A stretch of 64,000 bases of DNA from JAWVFM01 sp963841455 (GCA_963841455.1 CAWJCU010000009.1:73423-137422), one strand, 5' to 3'; shown: positions 8,448-17,927, numbered from the stretch's first letter. The notes: generated by a model from the sequence alone, not told the origin. Numbers and translations: made by a program.

Positions 8448-10052
8448 ATGGAGGCGACCGCGGGGACCCGCGGCGAGCCGGCCGATGACGCTCTGGGCCA
8501 CCGTCGCGGCCGCCGGGATCGTGCAGCTTCCGACCTCGGCGGTCGTCGTCGCCATCCCGACGATCCACGGCAGTTCAACGCCTCGCTGGCCGAGCTGCAG
8601 TGGACGGTGGTCGGCCTTCTACATCCCGTTCACGGCGCTGCTGATCGCCGCCGGGACGGCTGTGCGACATCTTCGGCCGGCGGCGGACCCTGCTCCTCGG
8701 GACGGCCCTCTTCGCCGCGGGCTCCGTGATCGCCGCCATCGCCCCCGGGGCGGAGGTCCTGATCGGGGGGATCGCGGTCGCGGGTGCCGGCGGGGCGATG
8801 ATGATGCCCTCGTCGCTCGCGATGCTCACCAACCTCTTCACGGGCGAGTCGCGCGGGCTGGCGATCGGGATGTGGGGCGCGGCGACCGAGCTGATCTCGG
8901 GGGTCGGGGTGCTGGTCGGCGGCGTCCTGACCGGCGCAGATCAGCTGGCGCTGGATCTTCTGGGTCGACGTTCTCTTCGCGGTGATCATCGCCGTCCTCG
9001 CCCTGCGCGGCGGGCGCGAGTCCCGCGACCCGACCGCTCCGCGATCCGTCGACGTCGCGGGCGTCGGGCTGACCGCGGCGGCCCTCACGTGTCTGACGCT
9101 GGCGCTGAACGAGGGATCGACCTGGGGCTGGGGCTCGATCCAGACGGTCGCCTTGCTCGTCGCGGGTGTCGTCCTGTTCGCGCTCTTCGGGGTCGTCGAG
9201 CGGCGCGCCCGGTTCCCGCTGATCGACTTCAGCTTCTTCCGCAAGCGGAACTTCGCCGGCTCGACGATCGTGATCTTCGTCATGGACTTCTCGTTCGGCG
9301 CCCTGCTCTTCTTCCTGCCGCTCTACTTCCAGGAGCTGCTCGGCTACTCGCCGACCGAGACGGGCTTGCTGCTGCTTCCGCTGACGGGACTGATGGTCGT
9401 CGGCTCGCCGCTCGGCGGCAAGGTCGCGGCCCGGGTCGGCCCGCGGCCGCCGATCGTCACCGGCCTGGGGCTGATGGCGATCGCGATCTACTGGATCTCG
9501 ACGCTGTCGCTCAGCACCGACTACGCCGAGCTGTGGGTGCCGACGGCGATGATGGGCTTCGGGGTCGGCTTCGCGCTGACGCCGATGAACCTCGCGGCGA
9601 TGAACGCGATCTCGCGCGACCATGCCGGCGCGGCCTCGGGGATCCTCGTCACGCTGAGCGGACTCGGCGCGACGCTGGGGGTCGCGGTGACCGGCGCCGT
9701 CTTCCAGGAGCTGCAGACGAGCCGGACCGTCAGCTTCGCCGGCGAGGCGGGCGTGCACATCACAACCGATCAGGCGCAGCAGCTCGACGGCCTTCTCGCG
9801 GGGGCCTCCAATGCCCAGCACTCGCTGCACCAGATCGCCGGGTCACACGCCGCGCAGGTCCACGACGCGACCCGAGAGGCCTTCGTCTCCGCGCTCGGCA
9901 CGAGCCTCAAGCTGTCCGCGGCGCTCGTCGCCGCCGGGCTCGTCCTCTCGCTCCTCATCATGAGGCGCACCTCACCGGCGGACGCCGAGGCCACGGTTCA
10001 GGTGCTGCCACCGCCCCACCCCCGGCCCGCGCCGCGGACGGCGACGACCTAG
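8448..10052 (+). CDS. DHA2-family MFS transporter, multiply frameshifted
   Basis: The pieces, in order, form one DHA2 exporter: MTLWATVAAAGIVQLPTSAV, FNASLAELQWTVV, FYIPFTALLIAAG, CDIFGRRRTLLLGTALFAAG (motif A), MWGAATELISGVGVLVGG (motif C), and one clean frame from about 8970 to 10052 with the remaining helices. About five single-base indels occur between 8480 and 8960, both gains and losses, for example in CACGGCAGTTC at 8571 and GGTGGTCGGCC at 8609. From 8980 on the frame is perfect, so the gene is probably intact in the organism. It would be a proton-driven drug or metabolite exporter. The tail LPPPHPRPAPRTATT is Pro-rich. Confidence 0.8.
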
Positions 10053-10065
10053 AGACGCACCAACG

Positions 10066-10572
10066 TCAGCCCTCCTTCGTCCAGGGCTCAGCGGTAAGGA
10101 TCGTAAGCGCCACCTTGTCGGGGCAGTAGCCCTTTCCGTCGCTGAGGTGGAGCGTCTTGCCGTTCAGAGCCCAGCTGTACTGGCTCTCGCCAAACGTGTA
10201 GCTGGTACCGGCCTTATTGGCGCATTCCTCCTTATGAAGGAAGAGCTTGTTGCCCGCGACGCTGAGCGTTGAGCCTTCAAGCGTCCCGAACCGATCGTTC
10301 GCGTTCGCGATTACGAGCACCGGCCCGTTATTCGCGCCACCCTTGTCGGCGATCTTCAGCGTCCACTCGGCGGATCCGCCCGTGAGCTCCGGCGGTGGGT
10401 GCGCTGGTAGGTCGCTCGGTTTGAGGGTGGTGGAGTAGGTGCCGACGAGATTTGCCGGGGGCGGGCCCTCGGACGCACCTGCCGTCGAGCTGCTGGAGTC
10501 GCCGTCGCCACCGCAGGCCGAGACAAGCATCAGGGCCGGCACCAGGAGGACGAGACAGAGGCGCGCCGGCAC
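10066..10572 (-). CDS. Predicted secreted lipoprotein, unknown function
   Basis: A 168-residue protein with a clear lipoprotein signal: hydrophobic MPARLCLVLLVPALMLVSAC, with lipobox LVSAC and a Gly/Asp/Ser linker after the Cys. The mature part is a small beta-rich domain (NLVGTYSTTLKPSDLP, GPVLVIANANDRFGTLEG, YSWALNGKTLHLSDG) with two Cys near the end. Its GC content looks lower than neighbouring genes. The strand pattern suggests a lipocalin-like barrel, but this is only an impression. It would be anchored on the outer face of the membrane. Confidence 0.8.
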   Translation of the reverse strand: MPARLCLVLLVPALMLVSACGGDGDSSSSTAGASEGPPPANLVGTYSTTLKPSDLPAHPPPELTGGSAEWTLKIADKGGANNGPVLVIANANDRFGTLEGSTLSVAGNKLFLHKEECANKAGTSYTFGESQYSWALNGKTLHLSDGKGYCPDKVALTILTAEPWTKEG

Positions 10573-10596
10573 GCTGCGAACGACCCTAACCGATGC

Positions 10597-11802
10597 TCAG
10601 GGTCTGCGTAGGAAATCCGCGATCGCAGCGTGAGTCTCCTTCGGGCGCTCCATCTGGGGCACGTGCCCGCAGTCGAGCTCGACGTGGCGCGCCACAGGCA
10701 GCGCCTGCTCGACGTGACTCATGAACGCGATCGGGACGAGCTGGTCGTGGCGGCCCCAGACGAACATCGAGTCCGGCGCGAGCTCCCGCATCCGCGTCCA
10801 CAGGCCGTTCTCGCCGTCGGGCTCGTCCATGTAGATGTTGCGCGCGGCCGTGTAGAAGGCCGCGCGGCCGCGCGGGTCGAGGTACGCACGGAGGAACTCG
10901 TCGACGCCGGCGGCGCTCCAGCCGTCGGCCCCGCCGGGCACGAACCGGCGCACGATCGGCTCGACGATCGCGCGCGGCGCCGGCTGGATCAGCCCGAGCC
11001 GCGGCACGGCCGGTGGCAGGAGCCACGTCCAACGGCGCTCGCGAAGCCAGGCGAGGGCGGGGCTGAGCATGACGAGGCGATCGACGCGCTCCGGCTCGAG
11101 GAGCCCTGCCTCGATTGCGACCCTCCCGCCCATGCTGTTGCCCACCAGGTGCGCGCGCTCGATGCCGAGCGCGTCGAGAAGGCCGGTGACGGTACGGGCG
11201 AAGTAGGGCGCGTCGTAGGCGGCGGTGAGGGGCTTGTCTGAATCGCCAAAGCCGGGGAGGTCGATCGAGATGACTCGATGTGTGTTGGCGAGGGCGGAGA
11301 TCGTGGGCAGGAACGAGGCTTTCGTGCCGCCGAGGCCGTGAATGCAGACGATGGGGTCGCCCGTGCCCGCGCTGATGGTGGAGATCGACGGCCCCTTGGT
11401 CCTGACGGTCTCGAAGCGAAGTCGCCCGGGGCCGGTGACGCCGCTGGTCGCCGCCAGGAAGCCGACGCCGAGATGGAGGTTCTTGCGCACGCGAAGACGG
11501 CCGCCACGGAAGGCGTGCATGCCGCCACGGACGTCGCGGGAGATGGCGTCCCAGGCACCCGGATCGGCGGTGAGAAGCGAGTCGGGCTCGATGTCGGAGC
11601 GCGACGCGTCCTCGAGCGTGGCGTCGGATCCGTCGATGACGAAGTCCCAGCTGCCCATGCCCTCGACGGCGAGGCGGATCCGGGCGTGACCGCCGGGGAC
11701 GTCGATGACGGAGCGGTCGAAGCGCTCGGAGAGGACGGCGAGCGACGTCGGCGCGCTGGCTACCGCGGGGCGGCGGGACTCGTCTTGCTGCGTCGCGTCG
11801 AT
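10597..11802 (-). CDS. Alpha/beta hydrolase with N-terminal SCP2 sterol-binding domain
   Basis: Residues 1-115 look like an SCP2 sterol-carrier domain (HARIRLAVEGMGSWDFVIDG, LLTADPGAWDAISRDVRGGM). Residues 130-400 are an alpha/beta hydrolase with the oxyanion region CIHGLGGTKASF, nucleophile elbow VGNSMGGRVA, an Asp in GRHDQLVPIAF and the His in LDCGHVPQMERP. It would hydrolyse an ester or lipid bound by the SCP2 part. No ATG, GTG or TTG start lies in frame between the tRNA-Leu and residue 49 (ATG at 11658). An AGGAG at 11808-11804 sits just before an ATC codon, so a rare start, a base error or a shorter protein are all possible. Confidence 0.8.
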   Translation of the reverse strand: MDATQQDESRRPAVASAPTSLAVLSERFDRSVIDVPGGHARIRLAVEGMGSWDFVIDGSDATLEDASRSDIEPDSLLTADPGAWDAISRDVRGGMHAFRGGRLRVRKNLHLGVGFLAATSGVTGPGRLRFETVRTKGPSISTISAGTGDPIVCIHGLGGTKASFLPTISALANTHRVISIDLPGFGDSDKPLTAAYDAPYFARTVTGLLDALGIERAHLVGNSMGGRVAIEAGLLEPERVDRLVMLSPALAWLRERRWTWLLPPAVPRLGLIQPAPRAIVEPIVRRFVPGGADGWSAAGVDEFLRAYLDPRGRAAFYTAARNIYMDEPDGENGLWTRMRELAPDSMFVWGRHDQLVPIAFMSHVEQALPVARHVELDCGHVPQMERPKETHAAIADFLRRP

Positions 11803-11825
11803 GCTCCTAATTGTGACCGAGAGAG

Positions 11826-11909
11826 TGCGGCTGGAGGGACTCGAACCCCCACGGGCTTGCGCCCACGGCGACCTGAACGCCGCGCGTCTACCAATTCCGC
11901 CACAGCCGC
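11826..11909 (-). tRNA. tRNA-Leu (anticodon CAG)
   Basis: Read on the minus strand it begins GCGGCTGTGGCGGAATTGG. The anticodon arm CGGCG-TTCAGGT-CGCCG gives CAG. A long variable arm follows, as expected for a class II tRNA, and the T arm is GAGGG-type with TTCGAGT. The acceptor end CAGCCGC pairs with GCGGCTG. The discriminator is A and CCA is not encoded. Confidence 0.93.
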
Positions 11910-11948
11910 TGGGCTCGGAAAACCTAGCGCGTGGGATTTGTGCCCCGA

Positions 11949-11996
11949 GCGAACGTCCCTGGACCCGGGCCATAGCCCCCGGCGCGGGACGTTCGC
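11949..11996. repeat. Intergenic palindromic repeat, copy A
   Basis: Perfect 11-bp arms GCGAACGTCCC (11949-11959) and GGGACGTTCGC (11986-11996) flank a 26-base spacer that itself has CCGGG/CCCGG complementarity. The same arms with a spacer of 25-26 bases recur at 27015, 39841 and, degenerate, at 40738. It lies between tRNA-Leu and the patatin gene. Confidence 0.75.
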
Positions 11997-12060
11997 GGTG
12001 GGACTGTGGTGAGACCCCTCCGCGCGATCGCGTCGTGGCACCCCAGTACCGTCCTTCGCC

Positions 12061-13149
12061 GTGAAGGTCGGTCTCGTCCTCGGTGCCGGCGGGGTCCAGG
12101 GAGGGGCCTGGCTCACCGGCGCGCTCGACGCGCTCGCCACCGAGATGGGTTGGGACCCGATGGAGGCCGACCGCATCGTCGGCACCTCGGCCGGGGCGAT
12201 GATCGGCGCGATCGTCTCGGCGGGCGTTCCGGTGTGGTTCATGGTCGCCCACTCCGCGGGCGAGACCATGGCCGGCCTTACCGATGCCCGAGGAGAGCCG
12301 GCGTCGAGCGCGGACCGCTCGGCCGGGGCACGTTTCCACCCCGACGGCATCCCGATCTGGCCGGGCTCCTGGCGCCTCGCGTTCGCCACCTCGAGGGACC
12401 CGCGAAGGTTCCCGGCCGCGGCGGTGACCGCGGGCTGGCTTCCGCGCGGCTTCATCTCCACCGAGCCGCTCAAGGACACGGTTCGCCGCGCCATCGGCGA
12501 TCACGCGTGGAGCCCCCACCCCGCCCTTCGCATCGTCGCCTGCGATTACGCGACCGGGCGGCGGGTCGTGTTCGGCAGCCGGCGCGCGCCCGAGGCGGAC
12601 CTCGCCAACGCGGTCGCGGCCTCGTGCGCGATTCCGGGCTTCTACAAGCCGGTCGAGATCGCCGGCGGTCTCTACGTCGACGGCGGCATCTGGTCGACAT
12701 CGAACCTCGACCTGCTGCGCGAGCGCGACTTCGACCTCGTGATCTGCCTCAACCCCACCTCCTCCCTTCACCCAACCCACGCCTGGAACCCGCTCGAATG
12801 GCTTCCGACCGCGATCCGCCGCGGCACCGGCCGCCGTCTCGGCCACGAGGCGCGGATGCTGCGCGAGGAGGGGGCCGACGTGGTGCTGATCCAGCCGACG
12901 GCCGCTGATCTCGATGCCATGGGCCCCAACCTCATGAGCGTCCGCAATCGCCACGCGACGCTGGAGCTCGCGAGGCAGACCACCGCGGCTCAGATCCGCC
13001 GTCCGGAGATCCGCGAACCTCTCGAAGCGCTCCCGAAGGCATCGCGACCCGAGAAGGTGCGTCGCCCGCCGGGCCCCGTTGACACGTGGCCGGCGCGCAC
13101 CGTGACCGAACTGCGCCCGGGCTCCCCGGTCTACGAAACCGGCCCCTGA
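12061..13149 (+). CDS. Patatin-like phospholipase
   Basis: A 362-residue protein with a GTG start. It carries the three patatin signatures: oxyanion loop GAGGVQGG at residues 8-15, nucleophile elbow GTSAG at 41-45 within DRIVGTSAGAMIGAI, and the catalytic Asp in YVDGGIWS. The serine-aspartate dyad should hydrolyse acyl esters of phospholipids or neutral lipids. No signal peptide is present, so it acts in the cytoplasm or at the inner face of the membrane. The C-terminal 60 residues are Pro/Arg-rich and probably disordered. Confidence 0.9.
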   Translation: MKVGLVLGAGGVQGGAWLTGALDALATEMGWDPMEADRIVGTSAGAMIGAIVSAGVPVWFMVAHSAGETMAGLTDARGEPASSADRSAGARFHPDGIPIWPGSWRLAFATSRDPRRFPAAAVTAGWLPRGFISTEPLKDTVRRAIGDHAWSPHPALRIVACDYATGRRVVFGSRRAPEADLANAVAASCAIPGFYKPVEIAGGLYVDGGIWSTSNLDLLRERDFDLVICLNPTSSLHPTHAWNPLEWLPTAIRRGTGRRLGHEARMLREEGADVVLIQPTAADLDAMGPNLMSVRNRHATLELARQTTAAQIRRPEIREPLEALPKASRPEKVRRPPGPVDTWPARTVTELRPGSPVYETGP

Positions 13150-13245
13150 AAGGGCTCGAACCGGAGCCGGCGGCGAGGCGACTGTCGGCCCGCTCGGGCG
13201 AGTAAGGTTCCCGCCCCCCAACCCAACCGAAGGAGCACCCAGGGC

Positions 13246-13443
13246 ATGCCAACAGGAACTGTGAAGTGGTTCAACGACGAGAAGCGCTTCGGCTTCATCA
13301 CCGCCGACGACGGCGGCAAGGACCTCTTCGTACATCAAAGCGGGATCGCCGACGGATCGACCCTCGCCGAGGGCGCCAAGGTCGAGTTCGAGTCGGAGTC
13401 GAGCGATCGCGGCCCGAAGGCAGTGAACGTCCGCAAGGTCTGA
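13246..13443 (+). CDS. Cold-shock domain protein (CspA family)
   Basis: A 65-residue OB-fold protein, the normal length for the family. RNP1 appears as KRFGFI (usually KGFGFI) and RNP2 as LFVHQS; the N-terminus TGTVKWFNDEK is typical. It binds single-stranded RNA and DNA and acts as an RNA chaperone. The ribosome-binding site AAGGAG lies about twelve bases upstream of the ATG. A short stem (AGCCGA/TCGGCT) follows the stop codon, then a much stronger hairpin at 13472-13507. Confidence 0.95.
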   Translation: MPTGTVKWFNDEKRFGFITADDGGKDLFVHQSGIADGSTLAEGAKVEFESESSDRGPKAVNVRKV

Positions 13444-13471
13444 GCCGAGCTCCTTCGGCTTCCAGTTAGCG

Positions 13472-13507
13472 GCTCTCCTTTCCGGGTAGTTGCCCGGATA
13501 GGAGAGC
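13472..13507 (+). promoter_or_regulatory. Strong hairpin after csp gene that covers a ribosome-binding site
   Basis: GCTCTCCT (13472-13479) pairs with AGGAGAGC (13500-13507). After one T-T mismatch the stem continues with TCCGGG against CCCGGA and closes on the loop TAGTTG. The 3' arm contains AGGAG and ends at the base before the ATG of the small ORF at 13508. There is no T-run, so as a terminator it would be atypical. It could hide the small ORF's ribosome-binding site until melted, or simply stabilise or end the csp transcript. Confidence 0.5.
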
Positions 13508-13663
13508 ATGGAAGCAACGAAGCCAACCGAGAATCCGGTCTGCACCAGCGGGCACGACCTCCCGACGCCGCCGTGGGGCAACGAGTGGGCCGACCCGGCC
13601 GAGCCGCACCCCGATGAGCCCGGCGTCCGGGAGTACGAGCAGCTGGAAGCAGACGACGAGTAG
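13508..13663 (+). CDS. 51-residue acidic small protein downstream of csp
   Basis: An ATG at 13508 opens a 51-codon frame ending TAG at 13663, four bases before the end of the convergent YbjQ-like gene. The peptide starts MEATKPTENPVCTSGHDLPT, contains TPPWGNEW and ends with a strongly acidic tail (EYEQLEADDE). AGGAG lies three bases upstream of the ATG, closer than ideal, and is buried in a hairpin. No family is recognised. Codon use matches the local GC bias, which favours a real gene but does not prove it. Confidence 0.45.
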   Translation: MEATKPTENPVCTSGHDLPTPPWGNEWADPAEPHPDEPGVREYEQLEADDE

Positions 13664-13666
13664 CGC

Positions 13667-13996
13667 TCAGCGCTTGCGCACGCGGACCGCGGTGCCGTAG
13701 GCGCACACCTCGGTCCAGGTGTCACCGAGCTCCGAGGTGTCGTAGCGGAAGGCGATGATCGCGTTGGCGCCCTTTCCCTCGGCCTCCTCGACGAGTCTCT
13801 GGGTGGCGTGGACCCGGCCCTCGGCGAGCATCTTCGTCATGCCCTTGAGCTCACCGCCGACCAGTGACTTGAGCCCGGCGCCGATCTGCGACCCGACGTT
13901 CCGCGACCTGACCGTGAGCCCGAAGACCTCGCCGAGAACCTCCTTGACGTCGTAGCCGGGGATGTCGTTCATCGTGCTGATCAGCATGTCGGCCAT
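13667..13996 (-). CDS. YbjQ/UPF0145 family protein
   Basis: A 109-residue protein, MADMLISTMNDIPGYDVKEV, with the family core GEVFGLTVRSRNVG, a helix with the Glu/Lys-rich LVGGELKGMTKML, and the C-terminal GANAIIAFRYDTSEL and EVCAYGTAVRV. YbjQ-like proteins form a pentameric, dodecin-like fold once described as heavy-metal binding; the biochemical role is unsettled. MLISTMNDIPG could be an alternative start three residues later. Confidence 0.9.
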   Translation of the reverse strand: MADMLISTMNDIPGYDVKEVLGEVFGLTVRSRNVGSQIGAGLKSLVGGELKGMTKMLAEGRVHATQRLVEEAEGKGANAIIAFRYDTSELGDTWTEVCAYGTAVRVRKR

Positions 13997-14159
13997 CCGA
14001 GCCCCCCGGGTTGGCGTCAGGGAACGGCGCGGCCCAGCCAGCCGCGGTCCGCTTGTCGAAGCCCGATTCGGCGAGCGTCTGGTCGAGCCGCTTGCCGTTC
14101 CAGCCGATCGGGCGCGCCTCGCGCGGTTCGAGCTCCCTGGCGGCGTCGACGATCGCCAT
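13981..14159 (-). CDS. Small hypothetical protein, 3' end uncertain
   Basis: ATG at 14159 follows AAGGAG and lies one base after the TGA of the preceding gene. The peptide reads MAIVDAARELEPREARPIGW, then KRLDQTLAESGFDKRTAAGW. A run of six Gs at about 14002-14007 lies near its end: the frame as written continues antiparallel to nothing sensible inside the YbjQ gene; one extra G would end it at 13981, and one fewer G would fuse it in frame to the YbjQ protein. Function is unknown. Confidence 0.45.
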
Positions 14160-14160
14160 C

Positions 14161-14400
14161 TCAGCGCTCCTTCTGCACGAGCTCAACGAGCTCCTTCAGC
14201 TTCTCGAGCTCGGCGTCCACCTTCTTGCTCCAGGCCGCCACCAGCTGGGGGTTGTCCTCGGCGTCGTAGGAGGCCACGTGCTTCATCGCGCTCGCCATCT
14301 GGCGCTCGGCCAGCTCCCGCTGGATCGCCGGCAGCTTGGCGAGCTGCTCCTGGACCGCGTCGGGCACCGTGGTCGCCGGCACCGCCTGGTCGGCGCTCAT
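14161..14400 (-). CDS. Small helical hypothetical protein
   Basis: A 79-residue protein, MSADQAVPATTVPDAVQEQL, largely predicted helix with a Glu/Lys/Leu-rich C-terminal coiled-coil-like stretch (VDAELEKLKELVELVQKER). It is followed by the small 14159 gene with a one-base gap, and preceded by a truncated SRPBCC gene, so the three probably form a transcription unit with the YbjQ gene. No family is recognised. Confidence 0.65.
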   Translation of the reverse strand: MSADQAVPATTVPDAVQEQLAKLPAIQRELAERQMASAMKHVASYDAEDNPQLVAAWSKKVDAELEKLKELVELVQKER

Positions 14401-14435
14401 GGCCGCCTCGAGCGTCGTCCCGGCCGGCGACTCAC

Positions 14436-14717
14436 TTAGCCGTAGGTGGCGGCCGCCTTGCCGCCCGCATAGGTGTCCACGTATCCGAGCTCGTTCGGAG
14501 GGTCATAGGCGGTGATCTCGAACTCGAACTGCCGTTCCCCGTCGGGCGCCGCGAACGTACCCTCCACCCTCCAACCGACGTGGAGCTCCGAGCTTTCGGC
14601 CGGGAGCTTGGACTCGGCATCGGTCCAGGCCTTGAGCTTGTCCGCCTCGACCAACCAGGTGAACACCTCCGACGGCGGAGCCCCGATCTCGATGGTGCGC
14701 GTCGCCTCGAGCGGCAT
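14436..14717 (-). CDS. SRPBCC-family protein, short at the C-terminus
   Basis: The 93 residues are the first two thirds of a START/SRPBCC helix-grip domain: TRTIEIGAPPSEVFTWLVEA, KLKAWTDAESKLPAESSE, FEFEITAYDPPNELGYVDTY. Members are usually 140-150 residues and end with a long helix, which is absent: the frame stops at TYG-TAA. Either the gene is truncated or an indel near 14440 has cut it. The ATG at 14717 starts exactly at the fold. Ligand unknown. Confidence 0.65.
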   Translation of the reverse strand: MPLEATRTIEIGAPPSEVFTWLVEADKLKAWTDAESKLPAESSELHVGWRVEGTFAAPDGERQFEFEITAYDPPNELGYVDTYAGGKAAATYG

Positions 14718-14820
14718 CAACGCTGACTCTAGCTCGCGCAAAGATCCGATTGCGTCGACCTCGCGCGAGTCGCCGAACCGGGCGATCTCCGTGTGGACGA
14801 GCTCGCGCCCTACGGCTCTT

Positions 14821-17800
14821 TCAGCGAACGATGCGGAAGGGCACGCTGACGGGCCTTCCGGAGGTGTGGTGGCGGCTTGCGATCGCGACGAGGAAGTACT
14901 TGCCGGGCCGAAGCTTCGTACCGCCGACGTTGCCGTTGAAGTGGAAGCGGTTGCGCCCGCGGCGGTCGTCATGGATGAATGTGGCGACGGGCTGGTAGCC
15001 GGTGCACCGGCGCGGCTTGCCGTGGATGCGCTTTGGCGGCACGACGCAGTTGTGGCCCTTGACGATGCCCCGCACGACGCGGTCGACGGTCCACGTCGTG
15101 TCCGCCGGCTGGGTGTCCTTGTAGCTCATCGTGGGGCCCCTCTTGGGGAAGTCGGTGATGCTCACGCCGTGCGCGGCGGCACGGAACCTCGAGCGGCTGA
15201 GCTTGAAGCTGGTCAGCGCCGGCGCGGACGGGCAGCCGCGACCGTTCGCGCTTCGCTTGGCGGTGCTCGTCTGGCGGGTGACGGTCTTGCGGCCGCTCGG
15301 GTCACGCACGGTCGTCGTGCTGTGGAGCGTGAGACCTTGGCTGCGCTCGAGCACCTGCTGGGCCCGCCCGCTCAGGTCGACCATGAGCCTGCCGCACCCG
15401 CCGGCGCCACCGGTGACGCCCTTGGCGCGGAGCTTCACCCGATTCGACCGCGCGCTCGCCTTGCCGTGCCCGGCAGGCCCCAAGATCACCTCGTAGCCGA
15501 TGAGGCAGGCCTGCGTGGCCACGGTTCCCCGTGGCACGGGGCCGACGCCCGGGGGCGGGCGCGGCGTCGGAGGCGGGGAGGCGAAATTACCGCCGACCAC
15601 GGTCCCGGGCGAGTAGGGCGTCACCGAGTAGAGGCCCCCGTTCTGCTCTGGCGGCAGGCACCGCGGGGTCGCCTCAACGGCTTGGAGGTTCTGGCAACCC
15701 ATGTATACGCGGACCGTCGCCGTGATCCCTGCGCCGGCAATGATCTTGACGTCCTTGCAGGCCGGTGGCGGCTGCGGCGCGGGGATCGCAAGCGGGGCAC
15801 TCGTCCTGGAGGCGCTGCCGGCGCCGTTCGAGGCGATCGCGGTGCACGCAAGGGAGTGGCCGGCCTCGGCGGCGGTCGGCTGATAGACGGGGCTGCTCGA
15901 ACCCGCGATCGCCGCGCCGTCGCTGCTCCACCTATAGGCGAAGCCGCTCGGGCCGTTGATCCAGGTCCCTTGGGTGCATGAGAGCGGAGCGCCCGAGCCG
16001 CCCTGGACGATCGTCGGCGCACCCGTCGCGACCGGCGGTTTCGTCGTCGGGCCCGTCACGGTGACTGGCGCGCTCGTGGCCGATGCGCTCCCGGCGGCGT
16101 TGCTCGCGGTGACGGTGCACGTGAGCTCGTGCCCGCTGTCGACGGTGACCACCGTGTAACTCGAGCTGGTCGCGCTCGTGATTGCGGTCCCGTCGCGGTT
16201 CCACTTGTAGGCGAAGCTGGTCGGGTTGTTCGTCCAGGTCCCCTGCGAGCAGTTCAGGACGTTTCCGACCTCGGGCGTCCCCGTGATCTGCGGCAGGACG
16301 GTGTTCGCGGGCACGCCCGCCGCCTTTTTCTGTACGTAGGTGATCGAGCTCGTCGAACAGGCCGAGGTCGTCGAGCCGATCGTCGCCGTCCCGTGGAAGG
16401 TGGTGGTCGAATCGTCGGGCACCGTCACCTGGAGGCCCGGCGAGGCAAAGCTAGCCGCCGCTCCGCTCGCCGCGACCGCACCGGAGCAATCGGCGGTCGT
16501 GTAGACGCGAACCGTCGAGCCGGCGGGCGCGTCGCCGATGATGAAGGGGTGGTTGTCGGCGTCCGGCGAGGCCGGGTCGGTGGCGGTGAACGTCGGCGGT
16601 GGCAGCGGGTTGCACGTGTCGGCGATGCCGGTGGACGAGACGACGGCGCTCACCTTGCCACCCGCCGTGTCGTAGTTGGCGGTGAACTGCTTGCCTCCGG
16701 CAAGGGCGGGCGCGGACTTGATTGCGCAGAAGGAGCCGGTCTGCGCGCCGCCCGGGTCGCCGACGACGTCGATCGAGTCGCCGAGCGTCGCTCCGGCGGC
16801 GTAGGTGGCGGTCGGGTTCATCTCGAGCGTCCCGTTCAGCGCGACGTTGCCGGCGACCGTCAGCCTGCCCGCCGCGCCGGGACCGGCCGTGGCGACGGCG
16901 AGCACGCCTCCCGAACCCTGCGCGTAGCCGTTCGGAACCGTGAGGGTGTTGGTCGTGGTCAGGGCGATGCGGCCGTTGTTGCTTATCGACCGGGTTCCTG
17001 AGCCGGCCGTGGGCGACTCCACCGAGAGCGTCGCCCCCGCGCCGACGGTGAGGGTCCCCGCGGAGCCGAGGTTGCCGCCGGTCAGATGAAGGGTTCCCGG
17101 CCCGCCCAGGAGCCCAGTGCCAGTGAGGGTGCCGGCGTTGTGTGTGAAGTCGCCGGCGATGTTGAGGGTGTGGCCGTTGAAGTCGATCGTGACGTCGGCG
17201 GCGTTCTCGCGGATCGCGCCGCCGCCGGTCGAGTCGAATGTGGTGGTTCCGTCGAGCACGAAGGTCGTCGGGTGCTGGCCGCCGCCGTTGTCACCGAGCT
17301 GGATGAACCCGCCCGTCGTCTGCAGCGTCCCGGCGAGGTGATCTGTGACGCTGCTTCCGCGCAGGCTGAGGCCGCCGCCCGTCTCGAGCACGGTCCCGTT
17401 GACGGTCAGCGAGTCGTTGACGTTGCCGGTGACGCTCCCCTGGTGCTTGAGCAGGCCTCCCGAGGCGATCGTCGTTGGCCCGGTGTCGTCGATATGAGCG
17501 CCGTCCTGCAGGATCAGCGTCCCGCCGCCGCCGACCGTCAGGCTTCCCCCGCGGCGACGTCGATCAGACCGTTGTCGGTGGTCAGGCTCGCGCCCAGCCC
17601 ACTGACGCTCAGCGACTTGCCTGCGCCGACGTTGGCGATCGCGATCTGCTCGCCGGCGGTCGATACGACCGGGTTGCCGTTACCCGCGGTGATGTTGACC
17701 GTGTCACCGCTGCCGGGAACGCAGTTACAGGACCAGTTCGAGGGCGTCGCCCAATCGGTGCTCGTCGTCCCTGTCCAGCTCGTCGTCGCCGCCTGGGCGC

Positions 17801-17927
17801 TGGCCGGCAGCGCGATCAGGGCCAGCGCCAGCGCGAGGCCCACGTTCCTTCCGCTGAGGCACCGTCTCCGCATCTCTCGAACCAGACGACGGGCATCCGG
17901 CCCGTCCAGACTGGTATCGGGATCCAT
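14821..17927 (-). CDS. Large secreted repeat protein with Ig-like and Thermoleophilia-type C-terminal domains
   Basis: About 1,035 residues after joining two frames near 17540. A signal peptide (RRRCLSGRNVGLALALALIA then LPASAQA) starts at 17927 or 17873. Residues 60-400 are Gly/Thr/Asn-rich beta-helix repeats of the passenger type (GDTVNITAGNGNPVV, GGGLSLRGSSVTDHLAG). Then come two copies of an Ig-like repeat with CSQGTWTNNPTSFAYKW and CTQGTWINGPSGFAYRW cores ending in CTVTASNAAGSA and CTAIASNGAGSA. The last 100 residues have the LSRSRFRAA ... NRFHFNGNVGGTKLRPGKY ... FRIVR pattern common in Thermoleophilia exoproteins. Probably cell-surface or secreted; no catalytic site is visible. Confidence 0.75.

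Noticed and set aside
10597..13725. A 1,042-codon open frame on the minus strand
   Set aside because: Only its last 400 codons encode a recognisable protein; the rest is antisense to tRNA-Leu, the patatin gene and the cold-shock gene.
13981..14159. Fusion of the small 14159 protein with the YbjQ protein
   Set aside because: It would need one base fewer in a run of six Gs; separate genes with normal ribosome-binding sites are the simpler reading, although it cannot be excluded.
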